Part shown: positions 18,421 to 25,359 of the stretch, in pieces | How the letters are laid out: every line of letters starts with the position of its first letter | Position numbering within the stretch: the stretch's first letter is position 1 | From: Muricauda sp. SCSIO 65647 | GTDB taxonomy: Bacteria > Bacteroidota > Bacteroidia > Flavobacteriales > Flavobacteriaceae | Length of the DNA stretch: 64,000 nt | NCBI RefSeq assembly: GCF_021534965.1 | Contig: NZ_CP091037.1 | Span: 1,838,501 to 1,902,500, forward strand | Reading direction: 5' to 3' | The notes under the pieces: generated by a model | Database searches by the model: none | The model's input: the letters and a program-made list of their open reading frames with translations, nothing else | Told to the model about the DNA's origin: nothing | Made by a program: the position numbers and the translations under genes

Positions 18421-19057
18421 TGGCCGCTTTCTTTTCAGTGATGATTTCTTCGGCATCGACCTGCATCTTGCCGACCTTTTCTTTCAACATGGCCTTATAG
18501 AAAGCCGCTCGGCTCAAAGGCTCGTACTCATCGGTCTCGCCCAAGAGTACCAACTTGTCATCATTTGATTTTCTAAAACTGTAATTGGCAAGGTTTCCGG
18601 TACGGGTGCAAACGGCGTGAACTTTGGTCACATATTCGGCGGTGGCCATTAAAGCGGGCATGGGGCCAAAGGGATTGCCTTTGAAATCCATATCCAATCC
18701 GGCGATGACCACTCGAACACCTCGATTGGCCAAATCGTTACAGACCGTTATGATCTCATCATCGAAAAACTGGGCCTCGTCGATTCCCACCACATCACAG
18801 CTGTCGGCCAAAAGGCGAATATTTGCCGCGGCCGGTACAGGGGTCGACCGAATTTCGTTGTCATCGTGCGAAACCACCATTTCCTCATCATATCGGCTAT
18901 CGACGATAGGTTTGAAGATTTCGACCTTTTGCTTTGCAAACTGCGCACGGCGCAATCGTCGGATCAATTCTTCGGTCTTGCCCGAGAACATAGATCCGCA
19001 GATGACCTCTATCCATCCGAACTGTTCTTTATGATTGACCGTGTTTTCGAGAAACAT
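18413..19057 (-). CDS. tdk: Thymidine kinase
   Basis: Phosphorylates thymidine in nucleotide salvage (type II, tetrameric). The P-loop is GSMFSGKTEELIRR (about residues 22-35), the Walker B-like motif is VVGIDEAQFFDDE (about 90), and the thymidine-binding lasso region is KVHAVCTRTGNLANYSFR. Of the four zinc cysteines usual in the family only one is obvious (CTRTG), as in many Bacteroidota. Length 214 is normal. It is followed by alr with an 8-bp overlap; the 153-bp leader shared with the rightward hypothetical gene is AT-rich. Confidence 0.95.
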   Translation of the reverse strand: MFLENTVNHKEQFGWIEVICGSMFSGKTEELIRRLRRAQFAKQKVEIFKPIVDSRYDEEMVVSHDDNEIRSTPVPAAANIRLLADSCDVVGIDEAQFFDDEIITVCNDLANRGVRVVIAGLDMDFKGNPFGPMPALMATAEYVTKVHAVCTRTGNLANYSFRKSNDDKLVLLGETDEYEPLSRAAFYKAMLKEKVGKMQVDAEEIITEKKAANG

Positions 19058-19210
19058 GTTGTACTTTTAAACGAAAGTAAGCTGTTTTCCGTTTCTATTA
19101 AAAGGAAGTTTAAAATTACTAAAATTTACACCGGCCATTTAGAACAAAATTTAACCTTTTGTTCAATAAAGGGCACGGATTTTGGTGTTACATTTATATA
19201 AAGAATTATA

Positions 19211-19900
19211 ATGATGAAGCGTAAGATTAGGGAAGAGCTGGTAAAACTGTCAACAGATATCATCACTTCACGTGAAGATAAAGAACTGACCGACCTTTAT
19301 GAAAAGGCAAAAGAATTGTATGAGAAGTTGGCGGTCTTGAAATTCATCGATGAAAATTTGAACGATATCGAGGTCGATGTATCGAAAAATGTATTGGCTG
19401 CCCGTTTCGAAAAAATGGCTACCGCTGTTATAAGCGGCAATACTTCAGTGCCCGAGACCAATCCCCATGAAGAAGATATCATTACCCCAGGTATGGAAAC
19501 GATAAAAGATATGGTATCTGAAATGCCCAGTGAGGCCGTAGAATATATATTTTCAGATTTCATCGCCAAGCCGACGAATATGAAAAGTGATAAGGAGATT
19601 TTGACACCGGAAGTATCCGAAATCGAGGCGGAAAAACCCAAACAAAAGTCACTCAATGACAAGTTGACCACCAAAAAGCTACAGATAGGCCTCAATGACC
19701 GTTTGGCCTTTGTGAAACATCTGTTCAATGAAAACACTGAAGATTATAACCGGGTCATTTCTCAATTGAATACCATCGATACCGAAGAACGCTCCATGTC
19801 TTTTATCGATAATATGGTGAAGCCCGAGTATAACGGTTGGGAAGGAAAAGAAGAGTATGAGAATCGTTTCAAGGCACTGATCGAGCGTAAGTTCGCATAG
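19211..19900 (+). CDS. Conserved hypothetical protein, helical and acidic
   Basis: A 229-residue soluble protein of unknown function. The N-terminal 60 residues are predicted helical and charged (REELVKLSTDIITSREDKEL). The middle is acidic, with possible disorder about residues 85-150. The C-terminus (about 155-229) has a compact block beginning LNDKLTTKKLQIGLNDRLAF and ending YENRFKALIERKFA. I recall similar proteins in Flavobacteriaceae without an assigned role. There is no signal peptide or membrane helix. The start could be ATG 19211 or the next codon, also ATG. It is followed by a DoxX-like gene 47 bp later. Confidence 0.8.
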   Translation: MMKRKIREELVKLSTDIITSREDKELTDLYEKAKELYEKLAVLKFIDENLNDIEVDVSKNVLAARFEKMATAVISGNTSVPETNPHEEDIITPGMETIKDMVSEMPSEAVEYIFSDFIAKPTNMKSDKEILTPEVSEIEAEKPKQKSLNDKLTTKKLQIGLNDRLAFVKHLFNENTEDYNRVISQLNTIDTEERSMSFIDNMVKPEYNGWEGKEEYENRFKALIERKFA

Positions 19901-19947
19901 TGTGGCTTTCTTCTTACCTTTAGCAACGAACCAATATCATCTTGTTT

Positions 19948-20301
19948 ATGCTTAAAAAGATTCTCTATTGGGCGTCAACCGGTATTTTGACGCTTATCAT
20001 GCTTTTTTCTGCTTACAACTACTTCTTCAACCATCAAGCGATTGCTGACTTTTATGTGAACATGGGGTATCCCACCTACTTGATCTATCCTTTGGCAATT
20101 GCAAAAATCTTGGGGTTGGCCGTCATTTGGGGCAATTTTTCAAAGGCCCTAAAAGAATGGGCCTATGCGGGGTTTTTCTTCAATACGGTTCTGGCCTTTT
20201 TTGCCCACTATATGGTGAATGATGGGCAGCATATGGGAGCACTCATTGCTTTTGTGGCGGTAATGCTTTCTTATTTCACAGGAAAGGAAGTTAGGCCTTA
20301 A
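19948..20301 (+). CDS. DoxX-like small membrane protein
   Basis: A 117-residue four-helix membrane protein. Hydrophobic segments lie at about residues 4-22, 45-62, 70-88 and 93-110. The pattern FNHQAIADFYVNMGYPTYLI followed by PLAIAKILGLAVI is characteristic of the DoxX/DoxX-like superfamily. The function in most bacteria is not established. The ATG at 19948 is preferred over a TTG two codons earlier. It sits 9 bp before rsmI, so co-transcription is likely. Confidence 0.85.
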   Translation: MLKKILYWASTGILTLIMLFSAYNYFFNHQAIADFYVNMGYPTYLIYPLAIAKILGLAVIWGNFSKALKEWAYAGFFFNTVLAFFAHYMVNDGQHMGALIAFVAVMLSYFTGKEVRP

Positions 20302-20310
20302 CTTCACCCC

Positions 20311-20982
20311 ATGGGAAAGTTATATTTGGTGCCCACGCCCATTGGCAATTTGGAAGACATGACCTTTCGGGCCATCAAGGTGCTCAAAGAGGTTGATTTG
20401 ATTCTGGCGGAAGACACCCGCACCAGTGGGAAGCTCTTGCAGCATTATGAAATCTTGACCCCAATGCAGAGCCACCATATGCACAACGAGCATAAAACGG
20501 TAAACGCCTTGGTCGAACGTATGAAATCTGGGGAAATTTTTGCCCTTGTTTCAGATGCGGGCACCCCGGCCATTTCCGATCCGGGATTTTTATTGACAAG
20601 GGCCTGTATCGAAAACGATGTTGAGGTCGAATGCCTTCCTGGGGCCACGGCCTTTGTTCCGGCGTTGGTGAACAGTGGCCTGCCCAATGACCGATTTGTT
20701 TTTGAAGGTTTCCTTCCCATAAAAAAGGGTCGCCAGACACGGTTGATGGCCCTAAAGGAAGAGACCCGTACCATGGTGTTTTATGAGAGTCCGCATAAAT
20801 TATTGAAGACCTTGACCCAGTTTACGGAGTATTTTGGAGAAAACAGACCAGCTTCGGTCTCTCGAGAACTCACCAAACTATATGAAGAAAACATCCGCGG
20901 AACGCTATCAGGGGTATTGCAACATTTCACAGAAAACCCGCCTAAGGGAGAACTGGTCATCGTGGTAGCTGGAAAGAAATGA
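20311..20982 (+). CDS. rsmI: 16S rRNA (cytidine1402-2'-O)-methyltransferase
   Basis: SAM-dependent 2'-O-methylation of C1402 in the ribosomal decoding site. The tetrapyrrole-methylase fold is recognised by LYLVPTPIGNLEDMTFRAI at the N-terminus, EDTRTSGKLL (about residue 35), SDAGTPAISDPG (about 81) and LPGATAFVPALV (about 110). Length 223 is somewhat short of the usual 280 because the C-terminal extra domain is absent, as is common in Bacteroidota. It overlaps the next gene by 4 bp (ATGA). Confidence 0.95.
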   Translation: MGKLYLVPTPIGNLEDMTFRAIKVLKEVDLILAEDTRTSGKLLQHYEILTPMQSHHMHNEHKTVNALVERMKSGEIFALVSDAGTPAISDPGFLLTRACIENDVEVECLPGATAFVPALVNSGLPNDRFVFEGFLPIKKGRQTRLMALKEETRTMVFYESPHKLLKTLTQFTEYFGENRPASVSRELTKLYEENIRGTLSGVLQHFTENPPKGELVIVVAGKK

Positions 20983-21551
20983 TGGAAAAACTGCTTTCAG
21001 ATATCAGAAACTGCACGGTCTGCACTAAGCATCTGCCCTTGGGGCCACGCCCTATCGTTGCGGCAAATTCAAAAGCCAAAATCGCCATCATCGGCCAAGC
21101 ACCTGGTAAGAAGGTGCACGAAACGGGCATACCATGGGACGACCCCAGCGGAAGGCAATTGCGAAAATGGCTGGGTGTCACTGATGAGGTGTTTTATGAT
21201 GAGACCAAGATGGCACTTATACCCATGGGTTTCTGCTATCCCGGAAAAGGCAAATCAGGTGATTTGCCGCCCCGCACCGAATGTGCCCCACTCTGGCATG
21301 AACCACTATTAAAAAAAATGCCAAACCTGCAGATGATTATTTTGATTGGCCAGTATGCCCAAAATTATTATTTGGGGAACAAAATGGGCAAAAATTTGAC
21401 CGAAACGGTGAGGAACTTCAAAGACTACTTGCCCGAATATTTTGTGTTACCGCATCCATCACCAAGAAACCGGTTTTGGTTAAGTAAAAATCCGTGGTTC
21501 GGAGAAGAAGTTTTGCCTAAATTGAACAACTTGGTCTCTAAGTTCATTTAA
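20979..21551 (+). CDS. Uracil-DNA glycosylase family protein
   Basis: A 190-residue member of the uracil-DNA glycosylase superfamily, probably excising deaminated bases. The active-site motif is IIGQAPGKKVHETGIPWDDP (about residues 28-47), and the C-terminal base-flipping motif is PHPSPRNRFWLSKNPWF (about 154), the typical HPSPRN of this subgroup. The N-terminal CTVC pair is reminiscent of the iron-sulfur class, but the full four-cysteine set is not visible. The ATGA overlap with rsmI indicates coupling. Confidence 0.9.
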   Translation: MMEKLLSDIRNCTVCTKHLPLGPRPIVAANSKAKIAIIGQAPGKKVHETGIPWDDPSGRQLRKWLGVTDEVFYDETKMALIPMGFCYPGKGKSGDLPPRTECAPLWHEPLLKKMPNLQMIILIGQYAQNYYLGNKMGKNLTETVRNFKDYLPEYFVLPHPSPRNRFWLSKNPWFGEEVLPKLNNLVSKFI

Positions 21552-21630
21552 GTTGCCATTCTTCTGGTCACGGGAATGACAAAGAAGAAAAACCTAATTT
21601 CTAATAGCGAAGCGGTCTAGCGTCTAAAAT

Positions 21631-22233
21631 CTAATACCTACTCCCATCATGTTTTCCTTTCTGCCAACCGTATTTGCCCAGATATTGCTCGGCGCTTTCT
21701 ACGGCACCATCTTCGATCGAGGTACCCATTGAGTCATTCCAGCGATTGAGGTACCCAAATAGCGAGATGACCCCCAACATTTCAACAATTTCACCATCAT
21801 TCCAATATTTATGAAGTTGTCTTTTGATTGTGGCATTCACGGTATTGGGTACCTGTGAGGCGGCCAACGCAAAATCCAAAGCGGCGCGTTCTGCATCAGA
21901 AAAGGCCTCGTGGGTGCGGTATTCCCAAATATTGTCTAATTGTTCTTGTTTGGCACCATAGCGCTCAGCGGCTCTAATGGCATGGGCTTGGCAATAACGG
22001 CAACCCGTGGCATTGCTGCTCACCCAGGCTATCATGCGTTTTAGGGCCGAGGTAACACGCCCTTCATTGGCCATGACGGCCTTGTTCAAATTAATGAAGG
22101 CCTTTGAAATAGCCGGTCGGTGCTGCATGGTCAATACCGAATTTGGGCAAAAACCCAAGGTCTCGTTAAAGAATTCGGCCAGTTCTTTGGTCTCTGGGTC
22201 GTGATTGGGGTCTAGTGGTTCTACAAGTGCCAT
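21631..22233 (-). CDS. Carboxymuconolactone decarboxylase / AhpD-like protein
   Basis: A 200-residue helical protein of the AhpD-like fold. The redox CxxC-x2-H motif is CRYCQAH (about residues 78-84), preceded by helices with ALKRMIAWVSSNATG. Relatives are peroxidase-related or alkylhydroperoxidase-like enzymes; the substrate here is unknown. It converges on the glycosylase gene across a 79-bp spacer and is divergent from OsmC, another peroxide-linked family, 49 bp away. A shared oxidative-stress role is an inference from that pairing. Confidence 0.88.
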   Translation of the reverse strand: MALVEPLDPNHDPETKELAEFFNETLGFCPNSVLTMQHRPAISKAFINLNKAVMANEGRVTSALKRMIAWVSSNATGCRYCQAHAIRAAERYGAKQEQLDNIWEYRTHEAFSDAERAALDFALAASQVPNTVNATIKRQLHKYWNDGEIVEMLGVISLFGYLNRWNDSMGTSIEDGAVESAEQYLGKYGWQKGKHDGSRY

Positions 22234-22282
22234 CGGGGGTTGATTTTATTGTACTTTTGATTTTTACAAGAAACAAAATTTT

Positions 22283-22711
22283 ATGGCAACAACAAATCAT
22301 ATTTCAACAAAGTGGTTGGGCAATATGGCCTTCGAGAGTAATAATCCATCGGGGTTAACCCTGAAAATAGATGCGAGTCCTGAAGATGGGGGTGATGGGG
22401 CTGGCCTTCGCCCGAAAGCTCTTATGTTATCTGGCTTGGCAGGGTGCTCTGGCCTAGATGTTGCCTCGCTGATAAAAAAGATGAAATTGGAAGTCGATGA
22501 TTTCCATATTGAGACCATTGGTTCGCTTACCGATGAGCACCCAAGGTATTATGACAAGGTCAGTATCGAATACCATTTTTACGGTTCCAATCTCAATGAG
22601 GCCAAATTACAACGTGCCGTAGACCTGTCTTTAGAAAAGTATTGTGGCGTGATGGAGATGTTCAGACGGTTTGCCAAGATGGACATTGAAACGGTTTTTC
22701 ATACAAGATAA
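22283..22711 (+). CDS. OsmC family peroxiredoxin-like protein
   Basis: A 142-residue OsmC/Ohr-fold protein. The two conserved cysteines are in SGLAGCSGLDVAS (about residue 53) and LEKYCGVMEM (about 117), consistent with thiol-dependent organic hydroperoxide reduction. The charged RPKAL motif before the first Cys is typical of the YhfA-like subgroup. It is divergent from the AhpD-like gene. The stop is followed directly by one arm of the inverted repeat around the four-helix-bundle gene. Confidence 0.9.
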   Translation: MATTNHISTKWLGNMAFESNNPSGLTLKIDASPEDGGDGAGLRPKALMLSGLAGCSGLDVASLIKKMKLEVDDFHIETIGSLTDEHPRYYDKVSIEYHFYGSNLNEAKLQRAVDLSLEKYCGVMEMFRRFAKMDIETVFHTR

Positions 22712-22743
22712 GTTCAAGCACAAGCACAAGTCCCAAGTTCAAA
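22711..22743. repeat. Left inverted-repeat arm flanking the four-helix-bundle gene
   Basis: AGTTCAAG, a CACAAG-rich part and CCCAAGTTCAA. It is similar to the reverse complement of 23113-23146, which reads AGTTCAAG, AGTCAAGCCCAAG, then TTTAAGTTCAA. The arm starts at the osmC stop codon. Confidence 0.6.
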
Positions 22744-23094
22744 ATGAATGATAAAAGGTATGATTTAGAAGATAGGTTAGTCGATTTTGCTGCCGCCGTC
22801 ACCCTTTTTAGCGAAAAGTTGCCCAATAATTTTACGGGCAATTACAACGGTAATCAAATGTTGCGTTCGTCAGGAAGTGCGGCCTTGAATTTTGGGGAAG
22901 CCCAAGGAACCATTACTGATAGGGATTATGCCCATAGAGCAGGAATCAGCCTTAGGGAACTAAAGGAAACAAGGGTGAACCTGAAGATTTTGTCAAAAAT
23001 TGAATACGGCAATGTTAACAAACGTATGAGACTATTAGACGAGGTTGAGCAGCTGATAAAAATCATCGCGACCATTATCAAAAACAAGCTGTAG
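22744..23094 (+). CDS. Four-helix-bundle protein (23S rRNA intervening-sequence/S23 family)
   Basis: A 116-residue all-helical basic protein. LEDRLVDFAAAVTLFSEKLP starts helix 1, LRSSGSAALNFGEAQGTITD contains the family RS-x-x-A-x-N-x-x-E signature (about residues 40-55), and DYAHRAGISLRELKET follows. The family is named for ORFs inside 23S rRNA intervening sequences; many free-standing copies in Bacteroidota have no known role, and the related Avd protein serves diversity-generating retroelements. No reverse transcriptase is nearby. Inverted repeats flank it on both sides, consistent with a small mobile or structured unit. Confidence 0.88.
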   Translation: MNDKRYDLEDRLVDFAAAVTLFSEKLPNNFTGNYNGNQMLRSSGSAALNFGEAQGTITDRDYAHRAGISLRELKETRVNLKILSKIEYGNVNKRMRLLDEVEQLIKIIATIIKNKL

Positions 23095-23112
23095 ATGCAC
23101 TTGATCCCTACA

Positions 23113-23146
23113 CTTGAACTTAAACTTGGGCTTGACTCTTGAACTT
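23113..23146. repeat. Right inverted-repeat arm flanking the four-helix-bundle gene
   Basis: CTTGAACTTAAACTTGGGC continues into TTGACTCTTGAACTT. It is the approximate reverse complement of 22711-22743. The recJ start codon follows 6 bp later. Confidence 0.6.
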
Positions 23147-23151
23147 CAATT

Positions 23152-24840
23152 ATGCGCTGGACACTAAAACCAAAACCTGACCAAAAAGATATCGAGCGGC
23201 TTTCCAACGAACTGAAAGTCGACGGTTTGGTAGCACAATTGCTCCTGCAACGGGGAATAACCAATTACGAGGAGGCCAAAAATTTTTTTAGGCCGCAACT
23301 CACAGATTTACATGATCCTTTTTTGATGAAGGATATGGATATTGCCGTTGGCCGAATCGAAAAGGCAATCGCCAATAAGGAAAACATTTTGATATATGGT
23401 GATTATGACGTCGATGGTACCACTGCAGTGGCCCTGTTGTTTACCTATTTGGGCGAGTACTATGAGAATGTGGCAACATACATACCTGATCGTTATACTG
23501 AAGGCTATGGGGTTTCATTTGAGGGAATAGACTTTGCCGACGACAACGGTTTTTCATTGATCATCGCCTTGGATTGTGGCGTCAAGGCAATTCGGCAGAT
23601 TGAATATGCCAAGAAAAAAGGAATAGATTTCGTCATCTGCGACCACCATAGGCCTGGTGAACAGCTCCCAGAAGCCGTTGCGGTCTTAGACCCCAAAAGG
23701 AGAGATTGCGATTACCCCTATAAAGAACTTTGTGGCTGCGGAATTGGGTTTAAATTAACCCAGGCCTTGGCTTTGAAAAGAGGACAGACCATTGATGATC
23801 TGGAGCCCTATCTCGATTTGGTCGCCACGGCGATAGGGGCCGATATTGTACCGATAACCGGTGAAAACAGGGTGTTGGCCCATTATGGCCTACAAGTGAT
23901 CAACATTAATCCACGAACCGGATTTCGGGCCATCATTGACCAGATCAAAAAGAAAACCTTGACCATCACAGATGTGGTATTTATCATTGCCCCCCGAATC
24001 AATGCTGCGGGTCGTATGAAGCATGGCCAATACGCGGTTGACCTCCTCATAGAGACCGATTTGGACAAGGCCGTTGAATTTGCCAAGAAAATTGAACTGT
24101 TCAATCTTGACCGTAGGGGGCTAGATCAAGAAATTACCGAAGAGGCCTTGATCCAGATTCGCGATAATAAAGAAGAGGAATACTTCACCTCTGTGGTCTA
24201 TGCCGAACATTGGCATAAGGGCGTTATCGGCATCGTGGCCTCGAGACTGACCGAGACATACTATCGCCCCACGCTGGTCTTTACCAAAAGCGGTGATAAG
24301 CTGGCAGCCTCGGCACGTTCAGTAAAAGGGTTTGATGTATATGAAGCCTTGGAAGGCTGTTCTGACCATATAGAGCAGTTCGGCGGACATAAGTACGCTG
24401 CGGGGCTCACGTTACTTGAAGAACAATACGAAACCTTCAAGAAACAATTTGAAAAAGTGGTCTCTGAGACCATAGACCCCATATTGTTGACCCCTGAAAT
24501 TTCGGTTGACACCCAGATCGAATTGAAAGACATTACACCGAAATTAATGCGAATCATTCGCCAATTCGCTCCCTTCGGGCCTGGCAATATGACGCCTATT
24601 TTTATGGCCAAAGATGTTCAAGACACGGGCTATGGAAGAGGGGTGGGCGAAGATGAAAAGCATTTGAAGCTTTCATTGACCCAAAAAGGCTCAAGGCCTA
24701 TTGGTACTATTGGGTTCAATTTGGGAAATAAACTAGATGTGGTAAAAAAGAAACATCGTTTTGATGTTGTATTTTCTTTGGATGAGAATGAATGGAACGG
24801 ACAAGTGAGCCTGCAATTAAAACTAAGGGATATCAAATGA
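23152..24840 (+). CDS. recJ: Single-stranded-DNA-specific exonuclease RecJ
   Basis: 5'-3' exonuclease in recombination and mismatch repair. The DHH phosphoesterase motifs are GDYDVDGTTAVALL (about residue 83), LDCGVKA (about 143) and CDHHRPGE (about 163). The DHHA1 domain with FGGHKYAAGL (about 410) and an OB-fold C-terminus with RQFAPFGPGN follow. Length 562 is typical. It overlaps the downstream VOC gene by 4 bp. The upstream boundary is the right arm of the inverted repeat at 23113-23146, so its promoter must lie within or before that element. Confidence 0.96.
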   Translation: MRWTLKPKPDQKDIERLSNELKVDGLVAQLLLQRGITNYEEAKNFFRPQLTDLHDPFLMKDMDIAVGRIEKAIANKENILIYGDYDVDGTTAVALLFTYLGEYYENVATYIPDRYTEGYGVSFEGIDFADDNGFSLIIALDCGVKAIRQIEYAKKKGIDFVICDHHRPGEQLPEAVAVLDPKRRDCDYPYKELCGCGIGFKLTQALALKRGQTIDDLEPYLDLVATAIGADIVPITGENRVLAHYGLQVININPRTGFRAIIDQIKKKTLTITDVVFIIAPRINAAGRMKHGQYAVDLLIETDLDKAVEFAKKIELFNLDRRGLDQEITEEALIQIRDNKEEEYFTSVVYAEHWHKGVIGIVASRLTETYYRPTLVFTKSGDKLAASARSVKGFDVYEALEGCSDHIEQFGGHKYAAGLTLLEEQYETFKKQFEKVVSETIDPILLTPEISVDTQIELKDITPKLMRIIRQFAPFGPGNMTPIFMAKDVQDTGYGRGVGEDEKHLKLSLTQKGSRPIGTIGFNLGNKLDVVKKKHRFDVVFSLDENEWNGQVSLQLKLRDIK

Positions 24841-25223
24841 GAATAGAACATTTGGCCATTTGGGTAGCTGACCTTGAAGCCATGAAAGATTTCTATGAAA
24901 TCCATTTCAATGCCAGGGCAGGAGAGCGGTATGAAAACCCAACGAAAAACTTCACCTCCTACTTTTTGGATTTTGGTACAGGTTCGAGACTTGAATTGAT
25001 GCACAAACCGGAAATTCCTTTTTTGGTGAGTCAAGAAAGTGAACGTCTCGGACTGGTTCACTTTGCCATTTCAGTAGGGTCAAAAAGAAAAGTCGACACC
25101 CTGACCGAAAAACTCAGAGCTGATGGTTTCAGTATAGTAGGCGAACCTAGAACCACAGGCGATGGCTACTATGAAAGCGTAGTGCTCGACCCTGAGGGCA
25201 ACCGAGTCGAGATTACTGAATAG
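24837..25223 (+). CDS. VOC superfamily (glyoxalase/bleomycin-resistance-like) protein
   Basis: A 128-residue single VOC domain. It starts MRIEHLAIWVADLEAMKDFY with the metal-ligand His at residue 5, contains LDFGTGSRLELMHKP (a Glu ligand), GLVHFAISVGS (His) and ends DPEGNRVEI (Glu), so all four metal ligands are visible. The substrate is unknown. The ATG at 24837 overlaps the recJ stop (ATGA). The frame is open further upstream inside recJ, but that part is not conserved. Confidence 0.88.
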   Translation: MRIEHLAIWVADLEAMKDFYEIHFNARAGERYENPTKNFTSYFLDFGTGSRLELMHKPEIPFLVSQESERLGLVHFAISVGSKRKVDTLTEKLRADGFSIVGEPRTTGDGYYESVVLDPEGNRVEITE

Positions 25224-25359
25224 CCTGCCACATACGTCCATATTCCAATACTTTTTTGATTGCATCAAATTGGTTTAGAAGCTTTTATGATATATGTCAT
25301 AAATCCAGCCGCTTGTTGCCCGTACCTTAGTCTCTTATTTTAGGATTAAAAAATAATTT

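Noticed and set aside
22744-23094. Diversity-generating retroelement (Avd-like gene)
   Set aside because: The protein family fits but there is no reverse transcriptase, template repeat or variable-repeat target nearby.
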